Of a DNA stretch of 11,264 nt, positions 1-6,699 are shown piece by piece; within the stretch, counting starts at the first letter, position 1; the number at the start of each line of letters is the position of its first letter. The DNA comes from Methylococcaceae bacterium (GTDB lineage Bacteria > Pseudomonadota > Gammaproteobacteria > Methylococcales > UBA1147). The notes beneath the pieces are model-generated. The model made no database searches. It was not told the origin of the DNA and worked only from the letters and a program-made list of their open reading frames with translations. The stretch covers positions 1 to 11,264 of the forward strand of contig JAKEEL010000281.1 of assembly GCA_022616595.1 (NCBI GenBank), in the 5' to 3' direction. The position numbers and the translations under genes were made by a program.

Positions 1-221
1 CGCCCTTCCTCATTGAGCAGAATCCGGCCGAATTCCTTGCCCGGCTCTTCGGTCACCAGACTCACCTGGAAATGTTCTCCGTGCGCGGTGACCAGAAGAT
101 AGTCGTACGATTCGGTGACCATTTTTCGGAGCCATGGCGGCACCGTGGCGGACAGTTCGGCGAGCCACCATCGAAAAAACCCGCGGACATCCACTTCGAT
201 CGGGGTATCTAATTTGATCAT
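1..221 (-). CDS. gspL: GspL-like / PilN-type T2SS inner-membrane protein, N-terminal part (3' end outside window)
   Basis: Reading leftward from an ATG at 219-221, an open frame of 73 codons runs off the window edge. An in-frame TAA directly precedes the ATG, so the frame cannot extend upstream. The protein begins MIKLDTPIEVDVRGFFRWWL and continues with AELSATVPPWLR and then a stretch resembling the start of an actin-like cytoplasmic domain. From recall, this FFRWW...VPxxLR opening is typical of GspL/PilN-type proteins in proteobacterial T2SS clusters. In that family, an N-terminal cytoplasmic domain recruits the GspE ATPase and a later membrane segment leads to a periplasmic domain that contacts GspM. 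Its place after gspK matches canonical gsp order. A GGAG lies 16 nt before the ATG, which is rather far for a ribosome binding site. A longer frame on the same strand (10-243) covers this stretch but gives an Arg-rich translation with no family resemblance. The assignment rests on a short N-terminal piece and gene order. Confidence 0.7.
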   Translation of the reverse strand, partial: MIKLDTPIEVDVRGFFRWWLAELSATVPPWLRKMVTESYDYLLVTAHGEHFQVSLVTEEPGKEFGRILLNEEG

Positions 222-243
222 TTATGAAATCTATTGTCTCCAA

Positions 244-333
244 TCAGCATTTTTCGAGGGAAAGACACTTGTCCCGCGTCATGCGTTCGATCGCCGCTTC
301 CCATGAGTCGAATTCCTTGGTCGGGCGAGACAC
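244..333 (-). CDS. possible 29-aa micro-protein between gspK and gspL
   Basis: The 125 nt between the gspK stop and the gspL start is long for this operon. It holds an open frame starting GTG (331-333), with GGAA 4 nt upstream, and ending TGA (244-246). The predicted product is 29 residues, beginning MSRPTKEFDSWEAAIERMTR and ending in a Cys-containing tail (KCLSLEKC). It has no membrane segment and no signal peptide; the middle (EFDSWEAAIERM) could form an amphipathic helix. Spacing would be 13 nt after gspK and 22 nt before gspL, like the other gaps here. I do not recognise a family. The frame is short enough to occur by chance, and it is also the end of a longer frame lying antisense-like across the gspK 3' end. 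Treat it as a candidate only. Confidence 0.28.
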   Translation of the reverse strand: MSRPTKEFDSWEAAIERMTRDKCLSLEKC

Positions 334-346
334 GGACTTCCAGGAT

Positions 347-1312
347 TCACAAACTGTCCTTACCCGCCTGTCCGACCACCACCACGGATTCCCCGAACAA
401 GGAATCGTCCCCTGCAAACCGGCTTTCCCACTCCAGAAATTCAAACGGAGTTTGTGTCGAAATTGCCTTTCTGATCACCGCCGCAACCACCGCCTGACGC
501 CCGTCCGGAAACCGGGCCTCGGCACTTACGCTGAATGTGGTTCCACTCCCTTGAGTGAATTCCAGATTCTGGACCGGGACCGGGAACGGGGGCGGCGGGA
601 GTTTGTTCAACGCATTGGCGGCGCGTTCTTCCAGATAGGTCTCGATAATTTCGTCCGTGACTCCCGGCAGAGCACGCAGAACCTTCTCCGGCGATTTGCT
701 CGGGTCGATGCCCCTCGAATCGTTGTAAACCGTCACGATCGGCTCGAGTTTACGGTACAGACCGCCGGAAATACCGAGTACCAGCCGAAGCTCCTGTATT
801 GTTTGAAAAGGTTGATTGCGCGGGCCGTAATCGAAGCCCGCGTCCTGATATTCCCCTTTTTCCGCCCCATTGACCCGCCTGAAATCGTCCGCATCCCTCC
901 AATCAATTATAGCATCGACGAAACCCGCCGCTTCTTCATGCTCCAATCCGATTCTCTGCATCAGGCTGATCAGCAGTGTATCCGGCGCGTTATTCAGGTC
1001 GATTTTACCGGCTTCGTCGTGAATACTGACCCGAATCCGGGCTCCGCCGAATAGAAATTCGTAGACGCTTCCATCACTCCGCCATTGTTTCTGTGGGTCG
1101 GTTTGCAGCAGCCGGTTCGCCGCATAATAGATCCCCGCCTCGGCCAGCGGAGCGCCCATCGAGCGTTCACGGGCGTTCCGTACCAAGTCGATTTCACGGC
1201 GCATATTCAGCGAAAAGCTCGCCGCCATGACGGTCAGCATGACCAGCACCCAGAGTACCAGGACCAGCGCGATCCCCGAGGTCCGGTGCCGGAAATCGAC
1301 AAGGTTGCGCAT
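347..1312 (-). CDS. gspK: type II secretion system minor pseudopilin GspK
   Basis: The 321-residue product is GspK, the large minor pseudopilin that caps the T2SS pseudopilus with GspI and GspJ. The N-terminus has a basic leader ending in Gly13, followed by the hydrophobic helix IALVLVLWVLVMLTVMAASF, so prepilin peptidase cleavage is expected after Gly13. The Glu normally at +5 of mature pilins is absent, which is typical of GspK. After this come the family features: RREIDLVRNARERSMGAPLAEAGIYYAANRLL, then EAGKIDLNNAP, a helix-hairpin-helix-like region (LLISLMQRIG; AIIDWRDADD) and a second one (VLRALPGVTDEII). The length is normal. The gene starts at an ATG 4 nt downstream of the gspJ stop and is followed by the gspL-like gene. 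In the known complexes GspK lacks the +5 Glu because it sits at the tip. Frame, order and motifs agree. Confidence 0.95.
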   Translation of the reverse strand: MRNLVDFRHRTSGIALVLVLWVLVMLTVMAASFSLNMRREIDLVRNARERSMGAPLAEAGIYYAANRLLQTDPQKQWRSDGSVYEFLFGGARIRVSIHDEAGKIDLNNAPDTLLISLMQRIGLEHEEAAGFVDAIIDWRDADDFRRVNGAEKGEYQDAGFDYGPRNQPFQTIQELRLVLGISGGLYRKLEPIVTVYNDSRGIDPSKSPEKVLRALPGVTDEIIETYLEERAANALNKLPPPPFPVPVQNLEFTQGSGTTFSVSAEARFPDGRQAVVAAVIRKAISTQTPFEFLEWESRFAGDDSLFGESVVVVGQAGKDSL

Positions 1313-1316
1313 CGCT

Positions 1317-1991
1317 TTACTCGAGGTTCTGTTGTGGGTTCTCGAGCGAGCCCTGATCGAATGACACGAGCTTCGGGCTCACGATCAAGGGCGGCCACTC
1401 GCCGCCATCTTTCATTCGAATCACCAATTTAATCAGAGTCGGCATGAAAATTTTGTCCTCCCAATCATCCATCCAACGAGCATCGGAAGTGTCCAGACCG
1501 AAGTCATCCGGACCGAAATAGGAAAACGATATCGTCTCCACGCCGCTCACGAGCCGGACGTCTTCGATCGTGGCGTCAGTGCCGTTCAGGGTCGGATAAA
1601 AAGCCTTCAGTTTCGCAACCAATACGCCTGAGTCCTCTTCCTCGACCAGTTCCAGATCGAATTGGTGGAGACCTCCGCGTTTTGCGCTGCTCGGAAGATC
1701 GGATACGAATCGAATCGAATCCCGGGTTCCCGAAAATGAAAAGAACGCTTCGTCGCCGGAAAAATCATCCATGACCGGGCGCGCGGTGATCAGGCGTTGT
1801 CTTAGAAAATTCTGCACGATGAGCATACGGTCGATCTCTGCAGCACGATCCTCGCCCGCATTCCAAACTCGAGCACCCATGCGAATGCTGCCGAACAACA
1901 AGGTCATCATGATCGACAGGAGCACCAGGCCGATCAGAATCTCCACCAATGTAAATCCGTTTTGGGTTCCAGGCAGGAATGTACGCCGCAC
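1317..1991 (-). CDS. gspJ: type II secretion system minor pseudopilin GspJ
   Basis: The 224-residue product is a minor pseudopilin of the T2SS tip complex. A short basic leader (MRRTFLPGTQNG) ends in Gly12, followed by FTLVEILIGLVLLSIMMTLL, which has the prepilin peptidase site and the conserved Glu at +5. The soluble part begins with FGSIRMGARVWNAGEDRAAEIDRM and VQNFLRQRL, characteristic of GspJ, and continues with DDFSGDEAFFSFSG and a C-terminal beta-rich region (FMPTLIKLVIRMKDGGEWPPLIV). The start codon is GTG (1989-1991), preceded by GGGAGAG about 4 nt upstream, the clearest ribosome binding site in the operon. It lies 27 nt after the gspI stop and 4 nt before gspK. The size is slightly above the usual 190-210 residues. 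Confidence 0.95.
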   Translation of the reverse strand: MRRTFLPGTQNGFTLVEILIGLVLLSIMMTLLFGSIRMGARVWNAGEDRAAEIDRMLIVQNFLRQRLITARPVMDDFSGDEAFFSFSGTRDSIRFVSDLPSSAKRGGLHQFDLELVEEEDSGVLVAKLKAFYPTLNGTDATIEDVRLVSGVETISFSYFGPDDFGLDTSDARWMDDWEDKIFMPTLIKLVIRMKDGGEWPPLIVSPKLVSFDQGSLENPQQNLE

Positions 1992-2018
1992 AAAGCTCTC
2001 CCGGATTCGCTACAGGGC

Positions 2019-2426
2019 TCAGACCCGCGGGCCGAAGCGCAGGGTTTCGAGAACGACCGCACGGTTTTCGAAGCGCACCGATACTTGGACGCGATACAGC
2101 GAAAATGGCGGACTTACGACTTCAGCATCCAAGTCTTCGTCTTCATAAAGCCGCACGGCTATCGACCACTCATAAAAATCATCGATTTCTCCAGCGCTTT
2201 CTCCAACTTCGATTTCTTCGGTCCGACCGACCGTGTCCAGCATCGATTCGGCCAACAGTAGAGCACGGCTGTATTGTTCACCGGTGGAAGCCAAATGGAT
2301 GCCCTTGCTGAAAATCTGCAACAAGATCCCGAGCGTGATCGCCAGAATGGAAAAGGCGACCAGAATTTCCAGCAGCGTAAAACCGGCCTCGAAATCGCGG
2401 CCCTTGCCGGGAAGACCGCGTTTCAT
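2019..2426 (-). CDS. gspI: type II secretion system minor pseudopilin GspI
   Basis: The 135-residue product fits GspI, the minor pseudopilin that starts tip-complex assembly with GspJ and GspK. The leader MKRGLPGKGRDFEAG ends in Gly15, followed by FTLLEILVAFSILAITLGIL with Glu at +5. The mature part carries the typical run of small residues and Glu (GEQYSRALLLAESMLDTVGR; the ALLLAESML segment is a GspI hallmark) and a short beta-rich C-terminus containing YEWSIAV, the W being common in GspI. The ATG at 2424-2426 overlaps the gspH stop codon by 4 nt (ATGA), implying translational coupling. The length is normal for the family. Confidence 0.94.
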   Translation of the reverse strand: MKRGLPGKGRDFEAGFTLLEILVAFSILAITLGILLQIFSKGIHLASTGEQYSRALLLAESMLDTVGRTEEIEVGESAGEIDDFYEWSIAVRLYEDEDLDAEVVSPPFSLYRVQVSVRFENRAVVLETLRFGPRV

Positions 2427-2914
2427 TCTTCCACTTCCGCAAAAATTTCAACGTGGCCCGTGAGCCAGTTGACATCGACCAGCCGCCTGCGATTTCCCGC
2501 TTCGAGCGTGACCCGTCCGCCGCTCGAGGAACCATCCGGGTAGAAGCGGATCGTTCCGCTGTCCTCTCCAGTCACTTCCGTGTCCGCGGTGATCAGACGC
2601 AACCGGATCGCTTGCGGAATCGAATAGACCTTGCTTCTTCCGCTAATGCGGTACACATTGGTCTTGACATCGACATTGAATTCGGCTTCTTTGTTCTTGG
2701 AAACCGCATGGCCGCGAAGATAGCGGAGCGATGACGCAATCTCCCGCGAGGCGCTTTGCAAGCGCACCGAATCGAGCCCCCTGGAAAAGTTCGGAACGAC
2801 CAGCGCCATCGCGATCACGGCAATGGTCAGCACCAGCAACATTTCCAATAGTGTAAATCCCCGCGGAGCGTTTCCCGCAGGGTGCGAAGCGAGGTAAAGC
2901 CGATGATTTGCCAA
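2423..2914 (-). CDS. gspH: type II secretion system minor pseudopilin GspH
   Basis: The 163-residue product fits GspH, which links the GspI/J/K tip to the GspG shaft. A leader of 19 residues ends APRG, followed by FTLLEMLLVLTIAVIAMALV with Glu at +5. The mature region contains RGLDSVRLQSASREIASSLRYLRGHAVSKNKEAEFNVD, the pattern of the GspH/FimT pseudopilin domain, and a beta-rich C-terminus (FYPDGSSSGGRVTLEAG, where the DGSSSGG loop is characteristic). The only usable start is a TTG (2912-2914), because an in-frame TAA lies upstream with no ATG or GTG between. GGGAA lies 6 nt upstream as a modest ribosome binding site. The 53-nt gap after gspG holds nothing I can name. The stop overlaps the gspI start. 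Confidence 0.93.
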   Translation of the reverse strand: MANHRLYLASHPAGNAPRGFTLLEMLLVLTIAVIAMALVVPNFSRGLDSVRLQSASREIASSLRYLRGHAVSKNKEAEFNVDVKTNVYRISGRSKVYSIPQAIRLRLITADTEVTGEDSGTIRFYPDGSSSGGRVTLEAGNRRRLVDVNWLTGHVEIFAEVEE

Positions 2915-2967
2915 ACCGGGTTCCCGGAACGAACCAGGATCAAGCCACGGACAGACCCGTTACGTGG

Positions 2968-3417
2968 CTATTCCCAACTCGCTACGTCCTGATCCTCGCC
3001 TTCTCCGCCTTCGCGATTGTCATTACCGAGACTGAAGATGTCGAAGGCTCCATGCTCCCCGGGTGATCGATATTGATAGTCATACTGCCACGGATCCTTT
3101 GGAATCTTTTTCTTGCGTAAATAGGGACCGTTCCAACCGTTCACGCCGGAAGGCTGCTCCACGAGCGCATCCAATCCCTCGTTGCTGTTCGGATAGCGCC
3201 CGACGTCCAGTTTATACATGTCCAAGGCGGCCCCGAAATCGTCGATCTGCAGCCGAGCCGTCTTGGTTTTCGATTCACCGAGGTGCTTCATGACCTGCGG
3301 GCCCACCAGGCCCGCCAGCAATCCGATGATCGCCAGAACCACCAAGAGTTCGATCAAGGTGAAGCCGGGCTGTCGATTCGAAGAAAGGCCGGCATTTGAA
3401 TACTGTTTTCTATTCAC
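2968..3417 (-). CDS. gspG: type II secretion system major pseudopilin GspG
   Basis: GspG is the main subunit of the periplasmic pseudopilus. The 149-residue precursor has a leader ending QPG (Gly18), cleaved before FTLIELLVVLAIIGLLAGLV, with Glu at +5. Diagnostic features follow: GPQVMKHLGESKTKTARLQIDDFGAALDMYKLDVGRYPNSNEGLDALV, then GWNGPYLRKKKIPKDPWQYDYQYRSPGEHGAFDIFSLG, where PYL and KDPW belong to the C-terminal loop. Acidic residues near FSLGNDNREGGEGED match the calcium-binding loop known in GspG. The start is a GTG (3415-3417) with AAGGA 8 nt upstream. Gaps are 58 nt to gspF and 53 nt to gspH, the longest inside the E-to-K run; no clear terminator hairpin was seen in either. Length is normal. 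Confidence 0.97.
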   Translation of the reverse strand: MNRKQYSNAGLSSNRQPGFTLIELLVVLAIIGLLAGLVGPQVMKHLGESKTKTARLQIDDFGAALDMYKLDVGRYPNSNEGLDALVEQPSGVNGWNGPYLRKKKIPKDPWQYDYQYRSPGEHGAFDIFSLGNDNREGGEGEDQDVASWE

Positions 3418-3475
3418 TGAAAATGTCCTTGTCTGGATTTAGATTAGATCAAAACCTTTCGGAATCCGGCATTCA

Positions 3476-4696
3476 TCAAAACGCGAGATCGTTGACGCTC
3501 AGAATCGCCATCAGAATGGAGATGATGATTCCGGCGATCAAAAGACCCAGGCCCACAATCAACACCGGTTCCAGTAAGGTCAGCAGGCGCTCGATGGTTA
3601 CCCGGATTTCCCGGTCATAGGTCACCGCCACGCGGTTCAACATTTCCTGGAGACTCCCGGTTTCTTCGCCGAGCTGAATCATTTGCATGGCCATTTTCGG
3701 AAAGAGGCCGGATTCGATCATCGGAGTGGTCATTTCCCCGCCTTCCTTGAGACTGCCCGCGGCTTTTTCGACCGCTTCCGCGAGAATCCGGTTATTCAGG
3801 GTTTCTTTAACGATCGAAAGCGCTGCCAATAGGGACACCCCGTTTCCGAGCAAAGTTCCGAGCGTCCGGCTGAAACTACCGACTTCGAGCTTCGTAATCA
3901 GATCCCCGAGCATCGGGGTTCTCAGCATGCGTCTATCCCAAACGTAACGGCGCCCGGGTTCGGCGAACTGCCTGCGCATGTATAAAAAGAACCCGGCGAG
4001 GGCAAAGAGAATCACCCACCAGTAAGCTTGCAGGAATTCGGATATCGCGACCACGATCTGAGTCGGCACCGGCAACTCCTTCCCCGCGCTGGCGAACATT
4101 TCCTGAAATTGCGGGACCACGAACGTCAAGAGCACGAATAATGACAATACAGACATGGACACGAGGATGATCGGATAAACCAGCGCGGTGGTCACGGTGC
4201 CGCGCAATTCCCTGGAACGCTCGAGATACTCGGAAAGTCTCTCGAGAACTCCCTCGAGACCCCCGCCGGCTTCGCCGGCGCGGATCATATTCAGATAGAA
4301 CCGCGAGAAAACCCCTTGTTGCGATTCCAAGGCCTCGGATAAGGGCGATCCCCCGCGGACTTTATCAAGGACCTTGATTACGATGGGCCGCAAACTCGAT
4401 TCTTCCGGGACCAGCTCGACCAGCAATGCCAGGGAACGGTCCAGCGGCAATCCAGCGTTCAGCAGGGTCGCGAGCTGCTTGGTAAATTCCCCGAGGTCTT
4501 TCTGCGAAACTTTCGCCTGACTGGACCGCCTGAAATTCAGGCGGCTGAATGGCCTGGAGCTTGCCGGAACCACCTGGATCGGGATGAACCCCTCGGACTG
4601 AAGGGCCGCGACCAGTGCGTTTTCATCCGCCGCGTCGCGGCTGTCTTCGACCATTTTTCCGTCGCGAGCAACCGCTTTATACAGAAACACCGCCAT
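3476..4696 (-). CDS. gspF: type II secretion system inner-membrane platform protein GspF
   Basis: GspF is the polytopic inner-membrane protein around which GspE works to add pseudopilin subunits. The 406-residue length is typical. The N-terminus MAVFLYKAVARDGKMVEDSRDAADENALVAALQSEGFIPI is the conserved cytoplasmic start. Two T2SSF domains follow: residues about 70-195 (FTKQLATLLNAGLPLDRSLALL, RAGEAGGGLEGVLERLSEYLE) and about 272-395 (FSRTLGTLLGNGVSLLAALSIV, IQLGEETGSLQEMLNRVAVTYDRE). Membrane segments are visible at about 170-195, 223-241 and 376-400. The ATG lies 5 nt after the gspE stop codon, so the two genes are probably co-translated. Nothing is missing or unusual. Confidence 0.97.
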   Translation of the reverse strand: MAVFLYKAVARDGKMVEDSRDAADENALVAALQSEGFIPIQVVPASSRPFSRLNFRRSSQAKVSQKDLGEFTKQLATLLNAGLPLDRSLALLVELVPEESSLRPIVIKVLDKVRGGSPLSEALESQQGVFSRFYLNMIRAGEAGGGLEGVLERLSEYLERSRELRGTVTTALVYPIILVSMSVLSLFVLLTFVVPQFQEMFASAGKELPVPTQIVVAISEFLQAYWWVILFALAGFFLYMRRQFAEPGRRYVWDRRMLRTPMLGDLITKLEVGSFSRTLGTLLGNGVSLLAALSIVKETLNNRILAEAVEKAAGSLKEGGEMTTPMIESGLFPKMAMQMIQLGEETGSLQEMLNRVAVTYDREIRVTIERLLTLLEPVLIVGLGLLIAGIIISILMAILSVNDLAF

Positions 4697-4701
4697 GATT
4701 C

Positions 4702-6483
4702 TTACGAATCCGTACTGACCCGCAAAACTTCCTCAATCGTCGTCAATCCCGACAGAGCCTTGCGCAGCCCGTCCTCGTACATGGTTTCCATTCCTTCTTC
4801 CACCGCTTTGGCCTGAATCTGACTCGATTCGCTGTGCGCAAGCACCAGGCGGCGCAGCGGGTCGGACATCACCAGGAACTCCAGAATAGCCATCCGTCCG
4901 AGATAACCGATCCCGCTGCATTCGGCGCAGCCGACCGGTTCATGCAGGATCACCGGTCCTTCCGGTACGAACCTTCTGAGCTTCATTTCCTGGACCACCT
5001 CGGGCAAGGCTTCATAAGGCTTCCGGCAATGAACGCAAAGCCTTCGAACCAGCCGCTGGGCCAGAATTCCATTTACCGTGGAGGTCAAAAGATAGTCGTC
5101 GAGTCCCATATCCAGGAGCCGCGTAATGCCTCCCGCGGCATCGTTGGTGTGCAGGGTCGACAGCACCAGGTGACCGGTCAGGGCGGACTGGACCGCGATG
5201 CGCGCGGTTTCCAGATCGCGCATCTCCCCGATCATGATCACATCGGGGTCCTGCCGGACGATCGAGCGCAGCGCGTTCGCGAAGGTCAGGCCGATCTGGG
5301 TCTTGGTCTGGATCTGATTGATTCCGGCCAACTGGTATTCAACCGGATCCTCGACCGTGATGATTTTTCGCTCGGGCGTATTCAGCCGATGCAGAGCCGT
5401 ATATAAATTGGTCGTCTTACCGCTGCCGGTCGGGCCGGTAATCAAGATGATCCCATGCGGCAACTGCAGAATTTCGAGAAAACGCTGCAGTACTTCGCCC
5501 TGAAAACCCAGGCTTTCGAAATCCAAAACGATGCTCTTTTTGTCCAGCAGCCGGATGACCACGCTTTCGCCATGCATGGTCGGAACCGTGGAAACCCGGA
5601 GATCGAGTTCTTTCCCCAGTACCTGTAAATTGATCCGGCCGTCCTGAGGCAGACGCCGTTCGGCGATGTTCAGATTCGCCATGATCTTGATGCGCGAAAT
5701 CACGGCCGCCGTGGATCGTTGCGGGGGCGCCTCGATTTCACGCAGCACGCCATCGACGCGTAATCGGACTTTCAGTTGCTGTTCGAAGGGTTCGATATGG
5801 ACGTCCGACGCGCGAGATTCCACGGCATTCTGCAGAATCAGATTGACCATGCGGATTACCGGGGCTTCGCTGGCCAGGTCCTTGAGCTGCTGGATATCGT
5901 ATTCATCGATGTCACCGTCTACACCCAAATGGGCACCGATCTGCCCCATCAGGGACTTCCCGGAACCGAACTGGCGTTCCAAGACCTGGTCGATCTCGGA
6001 AGCGATGCCGACGGTTTTCCGGATGTTTTCATTGCTCGCGAGCGACAGAGCCTGAACCACGTAGTCGTCGTAGGGATCCGCCATCGCGATAACGATCCCC
6101 TCCGCCTCCCTGGCCACACCGGCGACATGGTATTCCCGGAGGAACTTCAAAGAGATCTCCTCGCCGAAAGGGGAGGAATCGGAATAATCCTTCTCGGTTA
6201 CCAGTGGAAGTCCGCTCACTTCCGACAGCGCCGAGGCCGCGTCCTTCTCCGACAACAATCCGAGCTTAACCAGCAGGGCCGGAAGTTTCTCATCACCGGC
6301 CTGTTCGGCCAGGCGCGTCGCGCGCTTCAGGTCGTTTTCCCGAAGATCGCCGCGTTTCAATAAAACGTCGGCAAAAGCATCGTATCCGGACTTAGCCGGC
6401 CGGGCGGGCAGGCCGGCCTCGGTGATTTCGGACTCCGCCTCCGCAGTATCGGCAACGGATTTCAAGGTGGCAATGGTATTCAA
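4702..6483 (-). CDS. gspE: type II secretion system ATPase GspE
   Basis: GspE is the cytoplasmic secretion ATPase that drives pseudopilus assembly at the inner membrane, acting through GspL and GspF. The 593-residue product has an N-terminal GspE/PilB N-domain (about 35-170), then the catalytic module: Asp box ASDVHIEP (225-232), Walker A GPTGSGKT (350-357), Walker B DVIMIGE (414-420) and His box STLHTN (442-447). Four cysteines form the family zinc motif, C483xxC486 and C519xxC522, the latter followed by SGIGYLGR. All key residues are present. The only start after the upstream in-frame TAA is a TTG (6481-6483), with no strong ribosome binding site, and a second TTG lies 6 codons downstream, so the exact start is uncertain. 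It is the first gene of the visible operon; gspC and gspD are not adjacent on this side. Confidence 0.96.
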   Translation of the reverse strand: MNTIATLKSVADTAEAESEITEAGLPARPAKSGYDAFADVLLKRGDLRENDLKRATRLAEQAGDEKLPALLVKLGLLSEKDAASALSEVSGLPLVTEKDYSDSSPFGEEISLKFLREYHVAGVAREAEGIVIAMADPYDDYVVQALSLASNENIRKTVGIASEIDQVLERQFGSGKSLMGQIGAHLGVDGDIDEYDIQQLKDLASEAPVIRMVNLILQNAVESRASDVHIEPFEQQLKVRLRVDGVLREIEAPPQRSTAAVISRIKIMANLNIAERRLPQDGRINLQVLGKELDLRVSTVPTMHGESVVIRLLDKKSIVLDFESLGFQGEVLQRFLEILQLPHGIILITGPTGSGKTTNLYTALHRLNTPERKIITVEDPVEYQLAGINQIQTKTQIGLTFANALRSIVRQDPDVIMIGEMRDLETARIAVQSALTGHLVLSTLHTNDAAGGITRLLDMGLDDYLLTSTVNGILAQRLVRRLCVHCRKPYEALPEVVQEMKLRRFVPEGPVILHEPVGCAECSGIGYLGRMAILEFLVMSDPLRRLVLAHSESSQIQAKAVEEGMETMYEDGLRKALSGLTTIEEVLRVSTDS

Positions 6484-6699
6484 GGTGGCTGATTTCCCGG
6501 TCTTACAATCTGATTAAAGCACTTCCGAACCTCGCAAGCATCCTTGCGACTATTATCCTGATCCGATCCAATCAGTCTAGTCGAGATTGTCGTCCGGGGC
6601 ACGCCGGGTTCGAGGATCCGCGGCGGTTCGCTTCGCGTTTTGTCGTCCAATGCCGGTAGAATAGCGTTTTGCGGAACTGTAGATTCCTCGTTTCAATCC
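6484..6699. promoter_or_regulatory. divergent intergenic region between gspE and waaC
   Basis: These 216 nt separate two divergent genes and must hold promoters for both. On the minus strand, GATAAT (6552-6557) is a possible -10 for gspE, but no convincing -35 lies 16-18 nt upstream. Directly after it in the gspE direction is a perfect inverted repeat (6532-6549). On the plus strand, TAGAAT (6657-6662), preceded by CCGG, is a possible -10 for waaC and would give a leader of about 30 nt, also without a good -35. The middle (about 6585-6640) is G+C-rich and contains short repeated GGTTCG words. No riboswitch or known operator was recognised. Confidence 0.4.
6532..6549. repeat. perfect 7-bp inverted repeat with 4-nt loop
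   Basis: TCGCAAG, loop CATC, then CTTGCGA forms a perfect hairpin or dyad in the gspE-waaC intergenic region. No T-run follows on either strand, so it does not look like a Rho-independent terminator. It lies immediately downstream of the weak GATAAT element in the gspE direction, near the predicted transcript start. It could be a regulator binding site or a 5'-end RNA hairpin; that is inference. Confidence 0.45.

Noticed and set aside
10..243. 77-codon minus-strand frame at the left edge
   Set aside because: The other minus-strand frame, starting at 221, gives the GspL-like FFRWW N-terminus, while this one gives an Arg-rich sequence with no resemblance to any family.
224..1054. Long plus-strand open frame of 276 codons opposite gspK
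   Set aside because: It is a shadow of gspK: its translation is Arg/His-rich, without family resemblance, and the minus-strand frame has clear pseudopilin features.
347..6483. A novel secretion or pilus system
   Set aside because: Gene order, motifs and sizes all match the ordinary type II secretion system; nothing in E to K departs from the family.
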